A stretch of 64,000 nt of DNA from GCA-016699835 sp964543905 (GTDB lineage Bacteria; Planctomycetota; Phycisphaerae; Phycisphaerales; UBA1924), in NCBI GenBank assembly GCA_964543905.1, contig CAZIZO010000005.1:1-64000 (forward strand), given 5' to 3'. Positions 29,501 through 38,215 of this stretch are shown piece after piece. The notes under the pieces were generated by a model, which made no database searches, was not told the DNA's origin, and was given only the letters and a program-made list of their open reading frames with translations. Each line of letters begins with the position of its first letter. Positions within the stretch are counted from its first letter, which is position 1. The position numbers and the translations under genes were made by a program.

Positions 29501-29692
29501 CTTGCCCGCCAGCGACTGCCAGCGCTTCACGCTTGCCGGCTCGTTCTGCACCAGGTTGGCCTTCATCGCAAAGGCGGTCTGAGGCAGGTTGAGGGTCGCG
29601 CGATAGCGACTCTTCTCTTCGGTTCGCACGGGCGGACCATTCTCGGACTTGGCGGACGATGGAGAGGGAGACGAGGGGGCGGGATGGCTCAT
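26588..29692 (-). CDS. ileS: Isoleucyl-tRNA synthetase
   Basis: Charges tRNA-Ile and edits misactivated valine. The 1034-residue class I synthetase has the HIGH-type motif in ANGSLHMGHLMNKCLKDF, the editing-domain segment CFMIWTTTPWTLPANVA, and the KMSKS-type loop GRKLSKSRPDAHRYEVDS. An acidic low-complexity insert (SEADEDDEGEQREGEPAS) of about 30 residues sits just before the editing domain. The C-terminal zinc finger that normally has two CxxC pairs is reduced to a single CERSW, so zinc binding is probably lost. A very long frame on the opposite strand is a composition shadow. Confidence 0.97.
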   Translation of the reverse strand: MSHPAPSSPSPSSAKSENGPPVRTEEKSRYRATLNLPQTAFAMKANLVQNEPASVKRWQSLAGKGVYAAIREKRKGSPAFNFHDGPPYANGSLHMGHLMNKCLKDFVVRSRSMMGYDVPYVPGWDCHGLPIEHKVMTDLKEAGKLDKIMGLDEGARKMAVRRECQKHAEKYHKLHTSQLQRFLTLGDYEHPYLTMHPAYEGATLEVLAGLLEQGLVYRAVKPVHWSIANETALAEAELEYYDREDTSVYVDFEALDAEKVYDAFGLPPASEADEDDEGEQREGEPASTVPSGRGSGRPSQRPCFMIWTTTPWTLPANVAIAIHPDYEYALAKIDGNYTVVARDLLEKVAKSAKAESVEVVATARGSNLVGLRYRHPFVSDVPKCALQRACRVEGVWSLVPADYVTLEDGTGLVHTAPGHGAEDYQSGLKHMLPVYCPVRANGTYDDTVPAWLRGMDIWKANDAVVKHLRDSGHLFYDHKFTHSYPHDWRSKTPVIFRCTEQWFVSVDEPTTREKKSLRDMARSAIESGGVTFVPDWGRNRMRGMLESRPDWCISRQRAWGLPIPAFLYQEGHETKAFMTAASVRAVAKVVREKGSDAWFQMTPEQLLAHYDAVNDGDAPGAIKSRQLHLGDLKKGPDILDVWFESGSSWNAVLRERGLGYPADLYLEGSDQHRGWFQLSLLPALGVTGMPPFKTLLTHGFMVDKDGRKLSKSRPDAHRYEVDSVCTEFGMDVMRWWVASLPFENDIKMDVEFFAGSGESYRKVRNTLRFMLSNLSDFTPTGDGRSGHGVPRDQFPPTSIDAWVLGEFDTLSAKVVKAYETYDFRTAQQALYDFCNDTLSAVYLAAVKDRLYCDKPDSPRRRRTQTTLWDLTDGLCRLLAPILCHTADEAYRALWKADAKDSSRCVHLEPFLKAGRQWGIGISCDPAWTAVLAIRGEALSAMERAKAELGVENPLDMGVALPGHDVALTKFDPVDLADLLGVSEVMLDPNATSPKVVDLRQRPRCERSWKRDGTVKARSDGGMLSDRDALAVGVA

Positions 29693-30125
29693 GGGATGGC
29701 TCTTGGACCAGGCCGCTCACAGGGGTGGCGGCGCACCGGGGTGGGATGGTAGCAAGAACAGTGAAAAAACGCCGGAATCGCGCGAGTCGCACCTGAATCG
29801 TCCGTGCTGGAATCACCAACACGATGCCCCGCATGACACATGGGGAGGATTCCGTCTCGATCGCGCGAGCATCGGCCGCCGCCACGCCCTCAGCGGGGCA
29901 AGGGAATTCGAATGCGCAAGTTCAGATGGCCGCGGTTCATCCTGTGATTCTAGGAGCCCCTCGAAACGGAGAACAGATGCCCGATCCACACGTCGCCGGC
30001 GACCCCTGCAATCCTCTCACGTCGCGACGGCTTGGATACCAGCAACCTTCCCCGTAGAGTGTCGCCGATGCGCCAAGTATGCTCCGGGATCGACCTCGAT
30101 CACCGTCCATCCACGCGCGATTTCC
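29693..30125. other. Intergenic region upstream of ileS
   Basis: About 430 bases between ileS and the YjdF-like gene, both on the minus strand. It should carry the ileS promoter. I saw no T-box-like leader, hairpin with T-run, or convincing small gene. Confidence 0.4.
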
Positions 30126-30773
30126 TCAGGCTCCCGCGGCGAGCGAACGCGCCTGCATCAGTCGATCCACTTGACGGTCGTGGAGCCGTGCGAGGACAAC
30201 CTGCGCAGCGACCGCGCCGACTCCGGCAAGCATCATGTCCCACTGGGTGTCCCACTCGTCGCCCTGCGTCCCAAGAAAGGCCGACGCGCCCTCATGCCAC
30301 CACACCGCGACGATCCACTCCACGATCTCGTACATCGCGCTGATCGCCAGACACACGCACAGCACGAGGAAGAACAGCCACCCGCCCCTCCGCAACGGCG
30401 TACACCGCAGGATCACTTCCCTCGCCACGATCGCGGGCACAAAGCCCTGCGCCACATGCCCCACGCGGTCATAGTGATTCCTCGCAAGCCCCAGCGCCTC
30501 CTGCACCCAGAGCCCCAGCGGCACCTTCGCATACGTGTAATGCCCGCCAAGACACAAAATGCCCGCGTGCACCGTCAGGAGGATGCATGCCAGCGACGTG
30601 AACGGAAACTTCTTCGCCGTTGCGAGCACAATGGGCAACCCCAGCACCACGGGAAAAACCTCGAGCGCCCACGTCCAGCGCTCCAGAGGCCGAATCCCCG
30701 AAGCCACCAACATCACTCCAACGAGAACCACCAGAATGGGTCGGAAAACGCCTCGCTCATTGGTGCTGGGCAT
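30126..30773 (-). CDS. DUF2238/YjdF-family inner-membrane protein
   Basis: A 215-residue membrane protein with about six hydrophobic helices. Family marks are HYTYAKVPLGLW, NHYDRVGHVAQGFVPAIVARE, AISAMYEIVEWIVAVWWHEG and the acidic GTQGDEWDTQWDMMLAGVGA. The ATG at 30773 has GAGG about 11 bases upstream; an in-frame start 48 bases earlier lacks one. The conserved His, Asp, Glu and Trp residues at helix ends suggest an enzyme or transporter but no function is established. The gene is divergent from rplI. Confidence 0.83.
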   Translation of the reverse strand: MPSTNERGVFRPILVVLVGVMLVASGIRPLERWTWALEVFPVVLGLPIVLATAKKFPFTSLACILLTVHAGILCLGGHYTYAKVPLGLWVQEALGLARNHYDRVGHVAQGFVPAIVAREVILRCTPLRRGGWLFFLVLCVCLAISAMYEIVEWIVAVWWHEGASAFLGTQGDEWDTQWDMMLAGVGAVAAQVVLARLHDRQVDRLMQARSLAAGA

Positions 30774-30979
30774 GTCGCAGGATACCTCGGAATCTCTTGC
30801 CCGAAGGGAACCCCTCGGCACGACTCCATCAGGGGATGCCGCTCGCGACGACCCACTCTCGTCATCCGGCCTATACTGAAGTCCGCTGGGGCCCGACCTG
30901 CGTGTCGCAGGACCAATCAGGCTCCTAACTTCCGCCGCTCGCTCCGCTCAAAGGAGCGACCTTTGGTGAAAGGACAGCC

Positions 30980-31792
30980 ATGGCCAAGGGCCTCAAGTTG
31001 CTGTTGATTGAAAACGTGGATTCGCTGGGAATCGTGGGCGACGTGGTGAACGTCCGTCTGGGCTATGCACGCAACTACCTCCTGCCCCGCAACCTCGCCA
31101 CGACGCCGAGCGATGAACTCATCAAGAGCCTCGCGGGCAAGCGTGCCGAGGCGGAGAAGCAGGTGGCCGAACTCCGCAAGCAGCGCGAGTCATTGAATGC
31201 CAAACTCCAGGGCGTCGAAGTTTCGCTGGTCCGTCCGTGCAACGACCTGGGCATCCTTTACGGAGCCATCACGCAGCAGGACATGGCCAAGGCGCTCGGC
31301 GAGCAGGGCTACGCCGTCAAGCCGCGCGACGTCCGACTCAATGAGACGATCAAGCGCGTGGGCAACTACGACGTGCACATCAAGTTGGATACCGACCTCG
31401 ACTCGATCGTGAAACTCCACGTCAAGCCCGACCGCGAACTCGAATCGCGCGAGAAGCCCGAGACCAAGCCCGAGGGCGACGCGGCCAAGCAGGAAGGTGA
31501 GAAGACCGCCGAGGGCGCCAAGGCTGAGGCCACCAAGGGCGAAGGCAAGCCCGAAGGCAAGCGCGAGGATCGTCCGCGCAAGAGCCGCGAAGATCGCGAA
31601 GACCGCCAGTTCCGCCGCCGCGACGCCTTCATGGACAACATCCCCAAGGAAGAGAAGACGGGGTGGGCCGCCCGCGGCGACGCGGCCAAGTCCGACGCCG
31701 CTCCCGCCAAGGACGGCAAGAAGGACAAGGGCGACAAGTCCGAGAAGACGGACAAGCCCGAAAAGGCGGCCAAGAAGAAGAGCAAAGAGTAA
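30980..31792 (+). CDS. rplI: 50S ribosomal protein bL9 with long charged tail
   Basis: The first 150 residues are canonical bL9: N-terminal domain KLLLIENVDSLGIVGDVVNV and RLGYARNYLLPRNLA, then the long connecting helix rich in Lys/Glu and the C-terminal globular domain. bL9 is usually about 148 residues; this one continues for about 120 more residues of Lys/Glu/Asp/Ala-rich, probably disordered sequence (such as KREDRPRKSREDREDRQFRR) ending in KKKSKE. The frame and composition are continuous, so it is a genuine extension rather than a fusion. ATG at 30980 has AAAGGA 5 bases upstream. A terminator follows at 31820. Confidence 0.95.
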   Translation: MAKGLKLLLIENVDSLGIVGDVVNVRLGYARNYLLPRNLATTPSDELIKSLAGKRAEAEKQVAELRKQRESLNAKLQGVEVSLVRPCNDLGILYGAITQQDMAKALGEQGYAVKPRDVRLNETIKRVGNYDVHIKLDTDLDSIVKLHVKPDRELESREKPETKPEGDAAKQEGEKTAEGAKAEATKGEGKPEGKREDRPRKSREDREDRQFRRRDAFMDNIPKEEKTGWAARGDAAKSDAAPAKDGKKDKGDKSEKTDKPEKAAKKKSKE

Positions 31793-31819
31793 TCTTCGTG
31801 CTTCGGAAACTCGAATCAG

Positions 31820-31844
31820 CGCCCCGGCTATGTCGGGGCGTTTT
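31820..31844 (+). terminator. Intrinsic terminator after rplI
   Basis: Perfect 7-bp stem CGCCCCG/CGGGGCG with a 7-base loop and four T, 28 bases after the rplI stop codon. Confidence 0.85.
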
Positions 31845-32026
31845 CATTTGGTCGCCCCCATGCCAAGGAGATGGGCCGACCGCCCACTCCAATCCCCTCC
31901 GCACGATCCACGCAGGCCTATCTCGCTTGACGCCGGTCACCGCACACCGCCGCAACTGCCGACTCGATTGAGCCGACTGCATCACGGGGGGCGTCGTCGC
32001 GTCGTCCTCCATCTCGGGGATTCGAC

Positions 32027-34720
32027 GTGGACTCGGCCAAGCGTCAACGCCAAGCGATCATGATCGCACGCCAGGTGCGCGATCGCTCGCCCCATGCGCA
32101 GGCCGCGCTCATCGAAGAACTTTGCAACGGAGACGTCGAACTGCGCTCCGCCGTCGAGCGCCTCCTCGCCTTGGATGCCGACGCGACGATTGTGGGAAGG
32201 TCCGAGATCGTCGAATCCCCTCCCTCGCCCGCCGCCTCGAGGCCCCCATCCGAGCCAACGCCGACCACGGCACCAACATCTCGCCCGCGACGGATCGGCT
32301 CGTACCGACTCCTTCACGTTCTGGGCGAGGGAGGCATGGGAAGCGTCTACCTTGCCGAGCAGGACAAGCCGCGCCGCCCCGTCGCGCTCAAACTCATTCG
32401 TCCGGGGCTCATGAGCGCCCGCATGCTCCGTCGGTTCGAGCATGAATCGGAGATGCTCGCCCGCCTCCATCACCCCGGCATCGCGCAGGTCTACGAGGCG
32501 GGCACCGCGGAAACCGGCGACGGCCCGCAGCCCTTCTTCGCGATGGAGTACATCCGAGGGCAGTCGCTCACCGAGTTTTGTCGGGAGCGACAACTCTCAA
32601 CTCGCGATCGCCTCTTGCTCTTCACCAAGGTTTGCGACGCGGTGCAGCACGCCCACCAGCAGGGCGTCATCCACCGCGACCTGAAGCCCGCGAACATCCT
32701 CGTTCAAGCCGACGCCTCCGCCGCCGATCCCGCGAGCACGCAGCCCAAAGTCCTCGACTTCGGCATCGCCCGCAGCACGGAATCCGACATCGCCGGAGCC
32801 ACCATGCAAACCGAGGCAGGGCAACTCATCGGCACCGTGCCGTACATGAGCCCCGAGCAGATCAGCGGCGACCCCCGCTCCATCGACACACGCTCCGACG
32901 TGTACACCCTGGGCGTCATCCTCTACGAACTGCTCGCCGGCACGCTCCCCCATCGCGTGAGCGACAAGACCCTGCCCGAGGCCATCCGCACCATCAGCAC
33001 CGACGAGCCGCCCTCGCTCGGCTCCCTCAACCGCGCCCTCGCCGGCGACGTCCAGACGATCGTCGGCAAGGCGATGGAGAAGGACCGCGCCCGTCGTTAC
33101 CAGAGCGCGAGCGAACTCGCCAGCGACATCCATCGATTCCTCCGCCACGAACCGATCCTTGCTCGCCCGCCGAGCCGAACATATCTCTTCCGCAAGTTCG
33201 CCGCTCGCAATCGCGCCCTCGTCGCCGGGGCCGCGTTCGGTACGCTGGCGCTCGTCGCCGGCAGCATTGCCACCGCCACCCAGGCCGTCCGAGCCTCCCG
33301 CGAACGCGACCGCGCCCAGATCGAGGCCGATTTCGCCAAATCCGCCAACGAGTTCCTCACCTCCATGCTCTCGGCCGCCAATCCCGACAACGACAACGCT
33401 CGGGAACTCACCGTTCGCGAAATGCTCGATCGCGCCGAAGAATCGCTGGCCCGGGACGAAGCCGCCGGCACCACGCGCCCCCGCGTCGCCATGTCCCTCC
33501 ACAGCACGCTCTCGTCCACCTATCGCGCGCTCGGCTACCCCGAAAAGGCCGTCGAACAAGCCAGAAAGGCGGAGGCGCAGGCGATCGCGATCCACGGCGA
33601 GGACCACCTCGACGTGCTCGATGCCCGTCGCACGCTCGCCCTCGCGCTCTCCGAATCGGGCGATCTCGAGCAGTCGGAACGACTCACGCGCGACTGCCTC
33701 GCCTCCCTCGAACGTCGCCTCGGCCCCGCCCATGTCGAGTGCGCCCGTGCTCGCGGAGAACTCGGGCGAGTCCTGCTCGAATCCGGACGCATCGTCGAGG
33801 CCGAGCCCTTGCTCCGGTCCGCCGTCGACCAACTCTCCCGCGCGCTCGGCGAACGTCACGCCGAGGTGCTGACCAACATGGACCACCTCGGCCTCGTCCT
33901 GCAGCGCCTCGCCAAGTTCGAGGAAGCCGAACACATCGAGCGCAAGGGGCTCGCCATCCGTCGCGAGGTCTTTGGTCCGGAGAGCACCGTCACCGCCTTC
34001 TCACTCAACAACCTTGCCAACATCGCGCAGAAACTCGGCCGGCATGACGAAGCGGCCGACCTCCTTCGTCAGGCGCTCGCGATCCGCCGAAAGAAACTCG
34101 ATCCGAACCACCCGAGCCTGCTCGTCGCGATGACCAATCTCGCCGTGGCGGTCACCGGATTAGGCCGCCTGGACGAAGCCGAACCCCTGCTGCGCGAAGC
34201 CGCCGAACTCCAGTCGCGACGACTCGGACCCGAGCATCCCAAAACGCTCTCCGCGTTGGGCAACCTCGCGTACGTGCTGGAAGATCAAGGCAAACTCGAC
34301 GAGGCCGAGCGCGTCTTTCGCCAGGTGGTCGACATCCGACGCAAGGGCGCGATGACGGACCAGGACACGTGGGGTCAGTTCAACAACCTTGCGATGCTGC
34401 TGCTGAAGAAGGGCAATGTGGCGGAAGCCGAGGCCATCTACCGCGAGTTCCTGCCCAAGTGCGAATCCGGGCTCCCGCCCGACCACTACATCCTCGCCAT
34501 CTTCCGGAGCAACTTCGGCGATTGCCTCTGCGACGCCAAGAAGTTTGACGAAGCCGAGGCCACGCTCCTCCGGGCGCAACCGGTCCTCGAGAAGTTCTTC
34601 AAGGTGCCGCACCCGCGTGTCACCAAGAACTGGGCACGCCTCGCCAAACTGTACGACGCGTGGGGCAGACCGGACGAAGCCGCCGCGTATCGCCAGCGCC
34701 TCCAGGATTATTCGAAGTAG
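32027..34720 (+). CDS. Ser/Thr protein kinase with C-terminal TPR repeats
   Basis: An 897-residue membrane kinase. Start is GTG at 32027 with GGGGA about 7 bases upstream. Residues 1-90 are helical then Pro/Ser-rich. The kinase domain (about 93-370) has GEGGMGSVYLAEQ, VALKLI, catalytic HRDLKPANIL, DFG in VLDFGIARS and PYMSPEQISG. One membrane helix follows (ALVAGAAFGTLALVAGSIAT), then about ten TPR units with the tetratricopeptide spacing (YRALGYPEKAVEQARKAEAQ, LNNLANIAQKLGRHDEAADL, LGNLAYVLEDQGKLDEAERV). This PknB-TPR layout is typical of planctomycetes; the TPR part probably binds partner proteins. Its 3' end converges with an FHA-PP2C phosphatase gene 41 bases away, a possible signalling partner. 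Confidence 0.95.
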   Translation: MDSAKRQRQAIMIARQVRDRSPHAQAALIEELCNGDVELRSAVERLLALDADATIVGRSEIVESPPSPAASRPPSEPTPTTAPTSRPRRIGSYRLLHVLGEGGMGSVYLAEQDKPRRPVALKLIRPGLMSARMLRRFEHESEMLARLHHPGIAQVYEAGTAETGDGPQPFFAMEYIRGQSLTEFCRERQLSTRDRLLLFTKVCDAVQHAHQQGVIHRDLKPANILVQADASAADPASTQPKVLDFGIARSTESDIAGATMQTEAGQLIGTVPYMSPEQISGDPRSIDTRSDVYTLGVILYELLAGTLPHRVSDKTLPEAIRTISTDEPPSLGSLNRALAGDVQTIVGKAMEKDRARRYQSASELASDIHRFLRHEPILARPPSRTYLFRKFAARNRALVAGAAFGTLALVAGSIATATQAVRASRERDRAQIEADFAKSANEFLTSMLSAANPDNDNARELTVREMLDRAEESLARDEAAGTTRPRVAMSLHSTLSSTYRALGYPEKAVEQARKAEAQAIAIHGEDHLDVLDARRTLALALSESGDLEQSERLTRDCLASLERRLGPAHVECARARGELGRVLLESGRIVEAEPLLRSAVDQLSRALGERHAEVLTNMDHLGLVLQRLAKFEEAEHIERKGLAIRREVFGPESTVTAFSLNNLANIAQKLGRHDEAADLLRQALAIRRKKLDPNHPSLLVAMTNLAVAVTGLGRLDEAEPLLREAAELQSRRLGPEHPKTLSALGNLAYVLEDQGKLDEAERVFRQVVDIRRKGAMTDQDTWGQFNNLAMLLLKKGNVAEAEAIYREFLPKCESGLPPDHYILAIFRSNFGDCLCDAKKFDEAEATLLRAQPVLEKFFKVPHPRVTKNWARLAKLYDAWGRPDEAAAYRQRLQDYSK

Positions 34721-34761
34721 GTTGGCGCCCTTCGCCGCGTCCGCGTCGGGCACACACACCT

Positions 34762-36399
34762 TCACCCGCGATACTCGAACGACGCCACCGTCGCGTCGTC
34801 ATCAAATCCACGCCGACCCGCGAACGCCGAAAGATCTCCAAAGACCGCGGCGACATCGTCCGCCGGCGTGATTCCCTTCGCGATCGCGGCCCTGAGCCTC
34901 GCGACGCCGAATGCCTCCCCCGTCGTGCTTTGCTGCTCAACCGCCCCGTCGCTGTACACGATCAGTCGCTCGCCCGGCGCGAGGTGCATCTCCTCCTCGG
35001 CATACTCCGCACCCGCGTCGATCCCGACCGGGATGCTCCCCACCGCGGGCACGGCCCGCACATCCCCGCCTCGCCCGCGCACCACCCAGTGCCCATGCCC
35101 GGCATCCACAAATCGCACGCGACCGCCCGCCTCCAACATCGCCAGCCAGAGCGAGACAAACCTCCCCTCCGCCGCATGCGAGCAGAGATACTCATTCAGC
35201 GAGGCCACCGCTCCGACCAAGTCCGCATCCCCCGACAGCCTCGCGTGCAGGTGCGCCTGGGTCAGCGCCATCAGCATTCCCGATCCGGCCCCATGCCCCG
35301 CCACATCACCCAGGCACACCGTCACTCCGCCCCTCGTCGGGATCACGTCCACCAGATCGCCCGCCACGAACACCCCGGGCTCGACGCGGATCGCGAACCG
35401 CACATGCCCGATCTCCCCGTTCGCGGGGGGCGTGAAGATCTGTTGCACCTCTCGCGCCGCGTGCAGTTCCGCCGTCAACTCCGCCTGTCGGCGCTCCAAC
35501 TCGCCACGCTTCAGATTCGCGAGCGCCAGCCCATAGGCCCTCGCGACGGCCTCGGAGAACGGCACGGCGTCCTGCCGAACGCCCCCTTCGCCGGCTCGCG
35601 CGTCCAAGTACACGTACGCACACACCGCCTCGCCCAACTTGACGGGCACGCACATCGCCGAGGCCACGTGCATCTCCGCAAGGCTCTGGCTCGCCCTCTC
35701 GCCCTGATCGCTCGCGAGCGCCGCCGTGAATCCCTTGCTTGCCTCAAGGATGAGTGACCGGCTGTATCCCGTTGTGGACGACGCGCCCTCCTCACGCCGC
35801 GCCACCACCGACACCTCTCCCGCCTGCCCCGCGAGGCTCAGCACCGCGCCGCGTCGATATCCCGTCCCTCGCAGCACGTGATCGAGCGCCACGTGCGCCA
35901 ACGCTCCCTCATCGCTTGCCTCATGCATGAGCGCCATGCACTGCGCGAGCAGGTCGAACCGCTCGCTCGCCCAGTCGGCACGCGGCCGCTCCAGCCGCCT
36001 CACCCGGCGCGTCCCGTCGCGGGTGTCGTCCAGCGTCGGGAGCGCCCCCTCGCGGCCCATGTCCCCGATCTCGACTCGAAAACTCCAGGGTCCCACACGC
36101 ACCAGGTCGCCGTGCCCTAATGGTGTGGGTGTTGCCGCGACGATCCGCACGCCATTCAGGTACGTCCCGCCCGCGCTCTTCTCATCGATCACGAACCACA
36201 CCCCGCCACGCGCCATCAGCGTCGCGTGCCGGCGCGAGACGGCCTCGTCCGCCAGGCAGACCTCATTCGTCGCCCCCCGTCCAATCCCCGCCGTCGTGTC
36301 GGGTGAAACACGATAGACATCGATGTACGGCCCGAGCAACGCCCGCAGCACCAACTCGCGCGTACCCGCTTCAGGGGATGGAACCTTGCTGCCCGTCAT
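34762..36399 (-). CDS. FHA-GAF-PP2C (SpoIIE-type) protein phosphatase
   Basis: A 545-residue soluble signalling protein. From the N-terminus: an FHA domain that binds phosphothreonine peptides (GIGRGATNEVCLADEAVSRR, then GGTYLNGVRI), a GAF-like sensor domain at about 140-290 (RSLILEASKGFTAALASDQG, MCVPVKLGEAVCAYVYLDAR), a short coiled linker ending in AAREVQQIF, and a SpoIIE/PP2C phosphatase (VFVAGDLVDVIPTRGGVTVC, LGDVAGHGAGSGMLMAL, LIVYSDGAVEQ, GFDDDATVASF) with the metal-binding Asp residues present. Such proteins dephosphorylate anti-sigma antagonists or other Ser/Thr-phosphorylated targets. I placed the start at ATG 36399, just before the FHA domain; the longer frame upstream is Arg/Cys-rich and overlaps nothing useful. 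It converges with the TPR kinase. Confidence 0.92.
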   Translation of the reverse strand: MTGSKVPSPEAGTRELVLRALLGPYIDVYRVSPDTTAGIGRGATNEVCLADEAVSRRHATLMARGGVWFVIDEKSAGGTYLNGVRIVAATPTPLGHGDLVRVGPWSFRVEIGDMGREGALPTLDDTRDGTRRVRRLERPRADWASERFDLLAQCMALMHEASDEGALAHVALDHVLRGTGYRRGAVLSLAGQAGEVSVVARREEGASSTTGYSRSLILEASKGFTAALASDQGERASQSLAEMHVASAMCVPVKLGEAVCAYVYLDARAGEGGVRQDAVPFSEAVARAYGLALANLKRGELERRQAELTAELHAAREVQQIFTPPANGEIGHVRFAIRVEPGVFVAGDLVDVIPTRGGVTVCLGDVAGHGAGSGMLMALTQAHLHARLSGDADLVGAVASLNEYLCSHAAEGRFVSLWLAMLEAGGRVRFVDAGHGHWVVRGRGGDVRAVPAVGSIPVGIDAGAEYAEEEMHLAPGERLIVYSDGAVEQQSTTGEAFGVARLRAAIAKGITPADDVAAVFGDLSAFAGRRGFDDDATVASFEYRG

Positions 36400-36490
36400 C
36401 CTCGGCGGTCTATCGGCGATTCCGACACCTCGTTCGCGTACTTCCCGCCCCGTCGCCCTTGCACCACGCCTCCGATGGCGCGACGAACCT

Positions 36491-37843
36491 TCAGACCTCC
36501 GCGAACCGGGCCGTGAAGTGCCGCAACACCTCCGGCGCTTCCACGATCCGCAACCCACCCAACTCCGATCGACAGGCATACAACTCGGCGCATGCCTCGG
36601 CCACATAGTCAAAGTGGCTCTGCGTGTACACACGCCTCGGGAGCGCCAGACGCACCAGTTCCATCGCGGGGGTGCGGTTTGGACCAGCCATCACGCTCCC
36701 GATCTCGCAACTCCGAATCCCGGCGATCCGATACAGCCCGCACACCAGCGCCTGCCCGGGAAACTGCGAGACCGGGATGTGCGGCGCAAAGTGCTTCGCG
36801 TCAATATAGATCGCGTGCCCGCCCGGCGGCTCGATGATCTGGATCCCCGCCGCCAGCAGTTTTTCACCCAAATACTCGGCCGTGCGGATCCGATACGCGA
36901 GGTAGTCCTCTTCCACCACCTCCTTCAGGCCCTGCGCCATCGCCTCCAAATCACGCCCTGCCAATCCGCCGTACGTCACGAAGCCCTCGGTCAAGATCAG
37001 CAGGTTGCACGCACGCTGGAACAGAGACTTGTCCTTGATCATCAGCAGCCCGCCGATGTTCACGAGACCATCCTTTTTCGCGCTGATCGTCGAGCCGTCC
37101 GCCATCTCGAACATCTCCCTCGCGATGCTCTTCACCGAGCGATCTCGCATCCCCGGCTCGCGCTGCTTGATGAACCACGCGTTCTCGGCAAACCGACACG
37201 CATCCAGGAACAACGGCAGCCCGTACCGATCACACACGTGCCGAACGTCTCGGATGTTCGTCAGGCTCACCGGCTGCCCGCCGCACGTGTTGTTCGTCAC
37301 CGTCAGCATCACCACCGGAATCTTGTCGCGCCCCACGCGCTGGATCAGCGCCTCCAAGCCCGCCACGTCCATGTTCCCCTTGAACGGATGACGATTCCTC
37401 GGGTCCGCCGCCTCGGGGATCGCCAGGTTGATCGCCTCCGCCCCGCTGTGCTCGATGTTCGCCCGCGTCGTGTCAAAGTGCGCGTTGCTCGGCACCACCA
37501 GCCCCTTCCCGCCGATCAGTTCAAAGAGGATGCGTTCGCTCGCCCGCCCCTGGTGCGTGGGAAGGATGTTCTCAAATCCCGTCAGGTCCTTCAGCGTGTC
37601 ACGCAGCCGCCAGAACGACTCACTCCCCGCGTAACTCTCGTCACCCCGCATGATCCCTGCCCACTGCTCGCTGCTCATCGCGCTCGCCCCCGAATCGGTC
37701 AGCAGGTCGATCAGCACCTCGCTCGCATGGATCAGGAACGGATTGAACCATGCCTCCCGAAGCACGCGATCGCGCTCCGACGCGGTGGTCATCTTGATCG
37801 GCTCGACGGCCTTGATGCGAAACGGCTCGATGATCGTCTTCAT
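36491..37843 (-). CDS. tnaA: Tryptophanase-like PLP-dependent beta-eliminating lyase
   Basis: A 450-residue PLP enzyme of the tryptophanase/tyrosine phenol-lyase family, which splits an aromatic amino acid to indole or phenol, pyruvate and ammonia. The PLP lysine is in ISAKKDGLVNIGGLL, with MRGDESYAGS, PTHQGRASERI and GLPLFLDACRFAENAWFIKQ also conserved. Two residues that separate the enzymes point to tryptophanase: FDTT (Asp; tyrosine phenol-lyase has Thr) and CEIGS (Ile at the position of the phenol-lyase Arg). The C-terminus (YGGLAGRDLEAMA, LRHFTARF) looks more like tyrosine phenol-lyase. ATG 37843 follows GAGG by about 12 bases. Specificity is therefore probable, not certain. Confidence 0.85.
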   Translation of the reverse strand: MKTIIEPFRIKAVEPIKMTTASERDRVLREAWFNPFLIHASEVLIDLLTDSGASAMSSEQWAGIMRGDESYAGSESFWRLRDTLKDLTGFENILPTHQGRASERILFELIGGKGLVVPSNAHFDTTRANIEHSGAEAINLAIPEAADPRNRHPFKGNMDVAGLEALIQRVGRDKIPVVMLTVTNNTCGGQPVSLTNIRDVRHVCDRYGLPLFLDACRFAENAWFIKQREPGMRDRSVKSIAREMFEMADGSTISAKKDGLVNIGGLLMIKDKSLFQRACNLLILTEGFVTYGGLAGRDLEAMAQGLKEVVEEDYLAYRIRTAEYLGEKLLAAGIQIIEPPGGHAIYIDAKHFAPHIPVSQFPGQALVCGLYRIAGIRSCEIGSVMAGPNRTPAMELVRLALPRRVYTQSHFDYVAEACAELYACRSELGGLRIVEAPEVLRHFTARFAEV

Positions 37844-37978
37844 GGCGTGCAACTTCCTCGACCAATAAAGGATACGTATGTCAACAATAGCACGCCTCCC
37901 GTCCTCCCCGCCAGTTCAGTCCTTCAAAACCAGCAGCCCGCTCGACTACACGACCCGGTCGGCTTGTTCGCCGGGCCC

Positions 37979-38014
37979 AAAAAAGAGACCCCCGGGTGGT
38001 GGAACCCGGGGGTC
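37979..38014 (-). terminator. Strong terminator-like hairpin, minus strand
   Basis: Perfect 10-bp stem GACCCCCGGG/CCCGGGGGTC with an 8-base loop. On the minus strand it is followed by TCTTTTTT, the right shape for an intrinsic terminator. It lies about 550 bases beyond the nrdJ stop, so it may end a short unrecognised transcript or long nrdJ read-through. Confidence 0.7.
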
Positions 38015-38215
38015 AGGTTGGGCAGGCCCGGATCCGCGTTGGGTGGTGGTGCGCGGATGCTCAGGCGTCTTGGTGGAAGACGCCAAACGGCGCCTGCCTC
38101 TTGGGTGGCTCGAGCCGGACGACCTCCGGCGGGAGAGGGTGCGGGTTGGCGTGCGGGGTCGAGTCCGGATGCCCCGCGGAGTGTCCTCCGTGGCGATGCA
38201 ACTCCTGACTTGGAA

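Noticed and set aside
26501..29752. A 1083-codon open frame antisense to ileS
   Set aside because: It follows the codon pattern of GC-rich ileS in reverse, has no recognisable domain and no ribosome binding site; a composition shadow.
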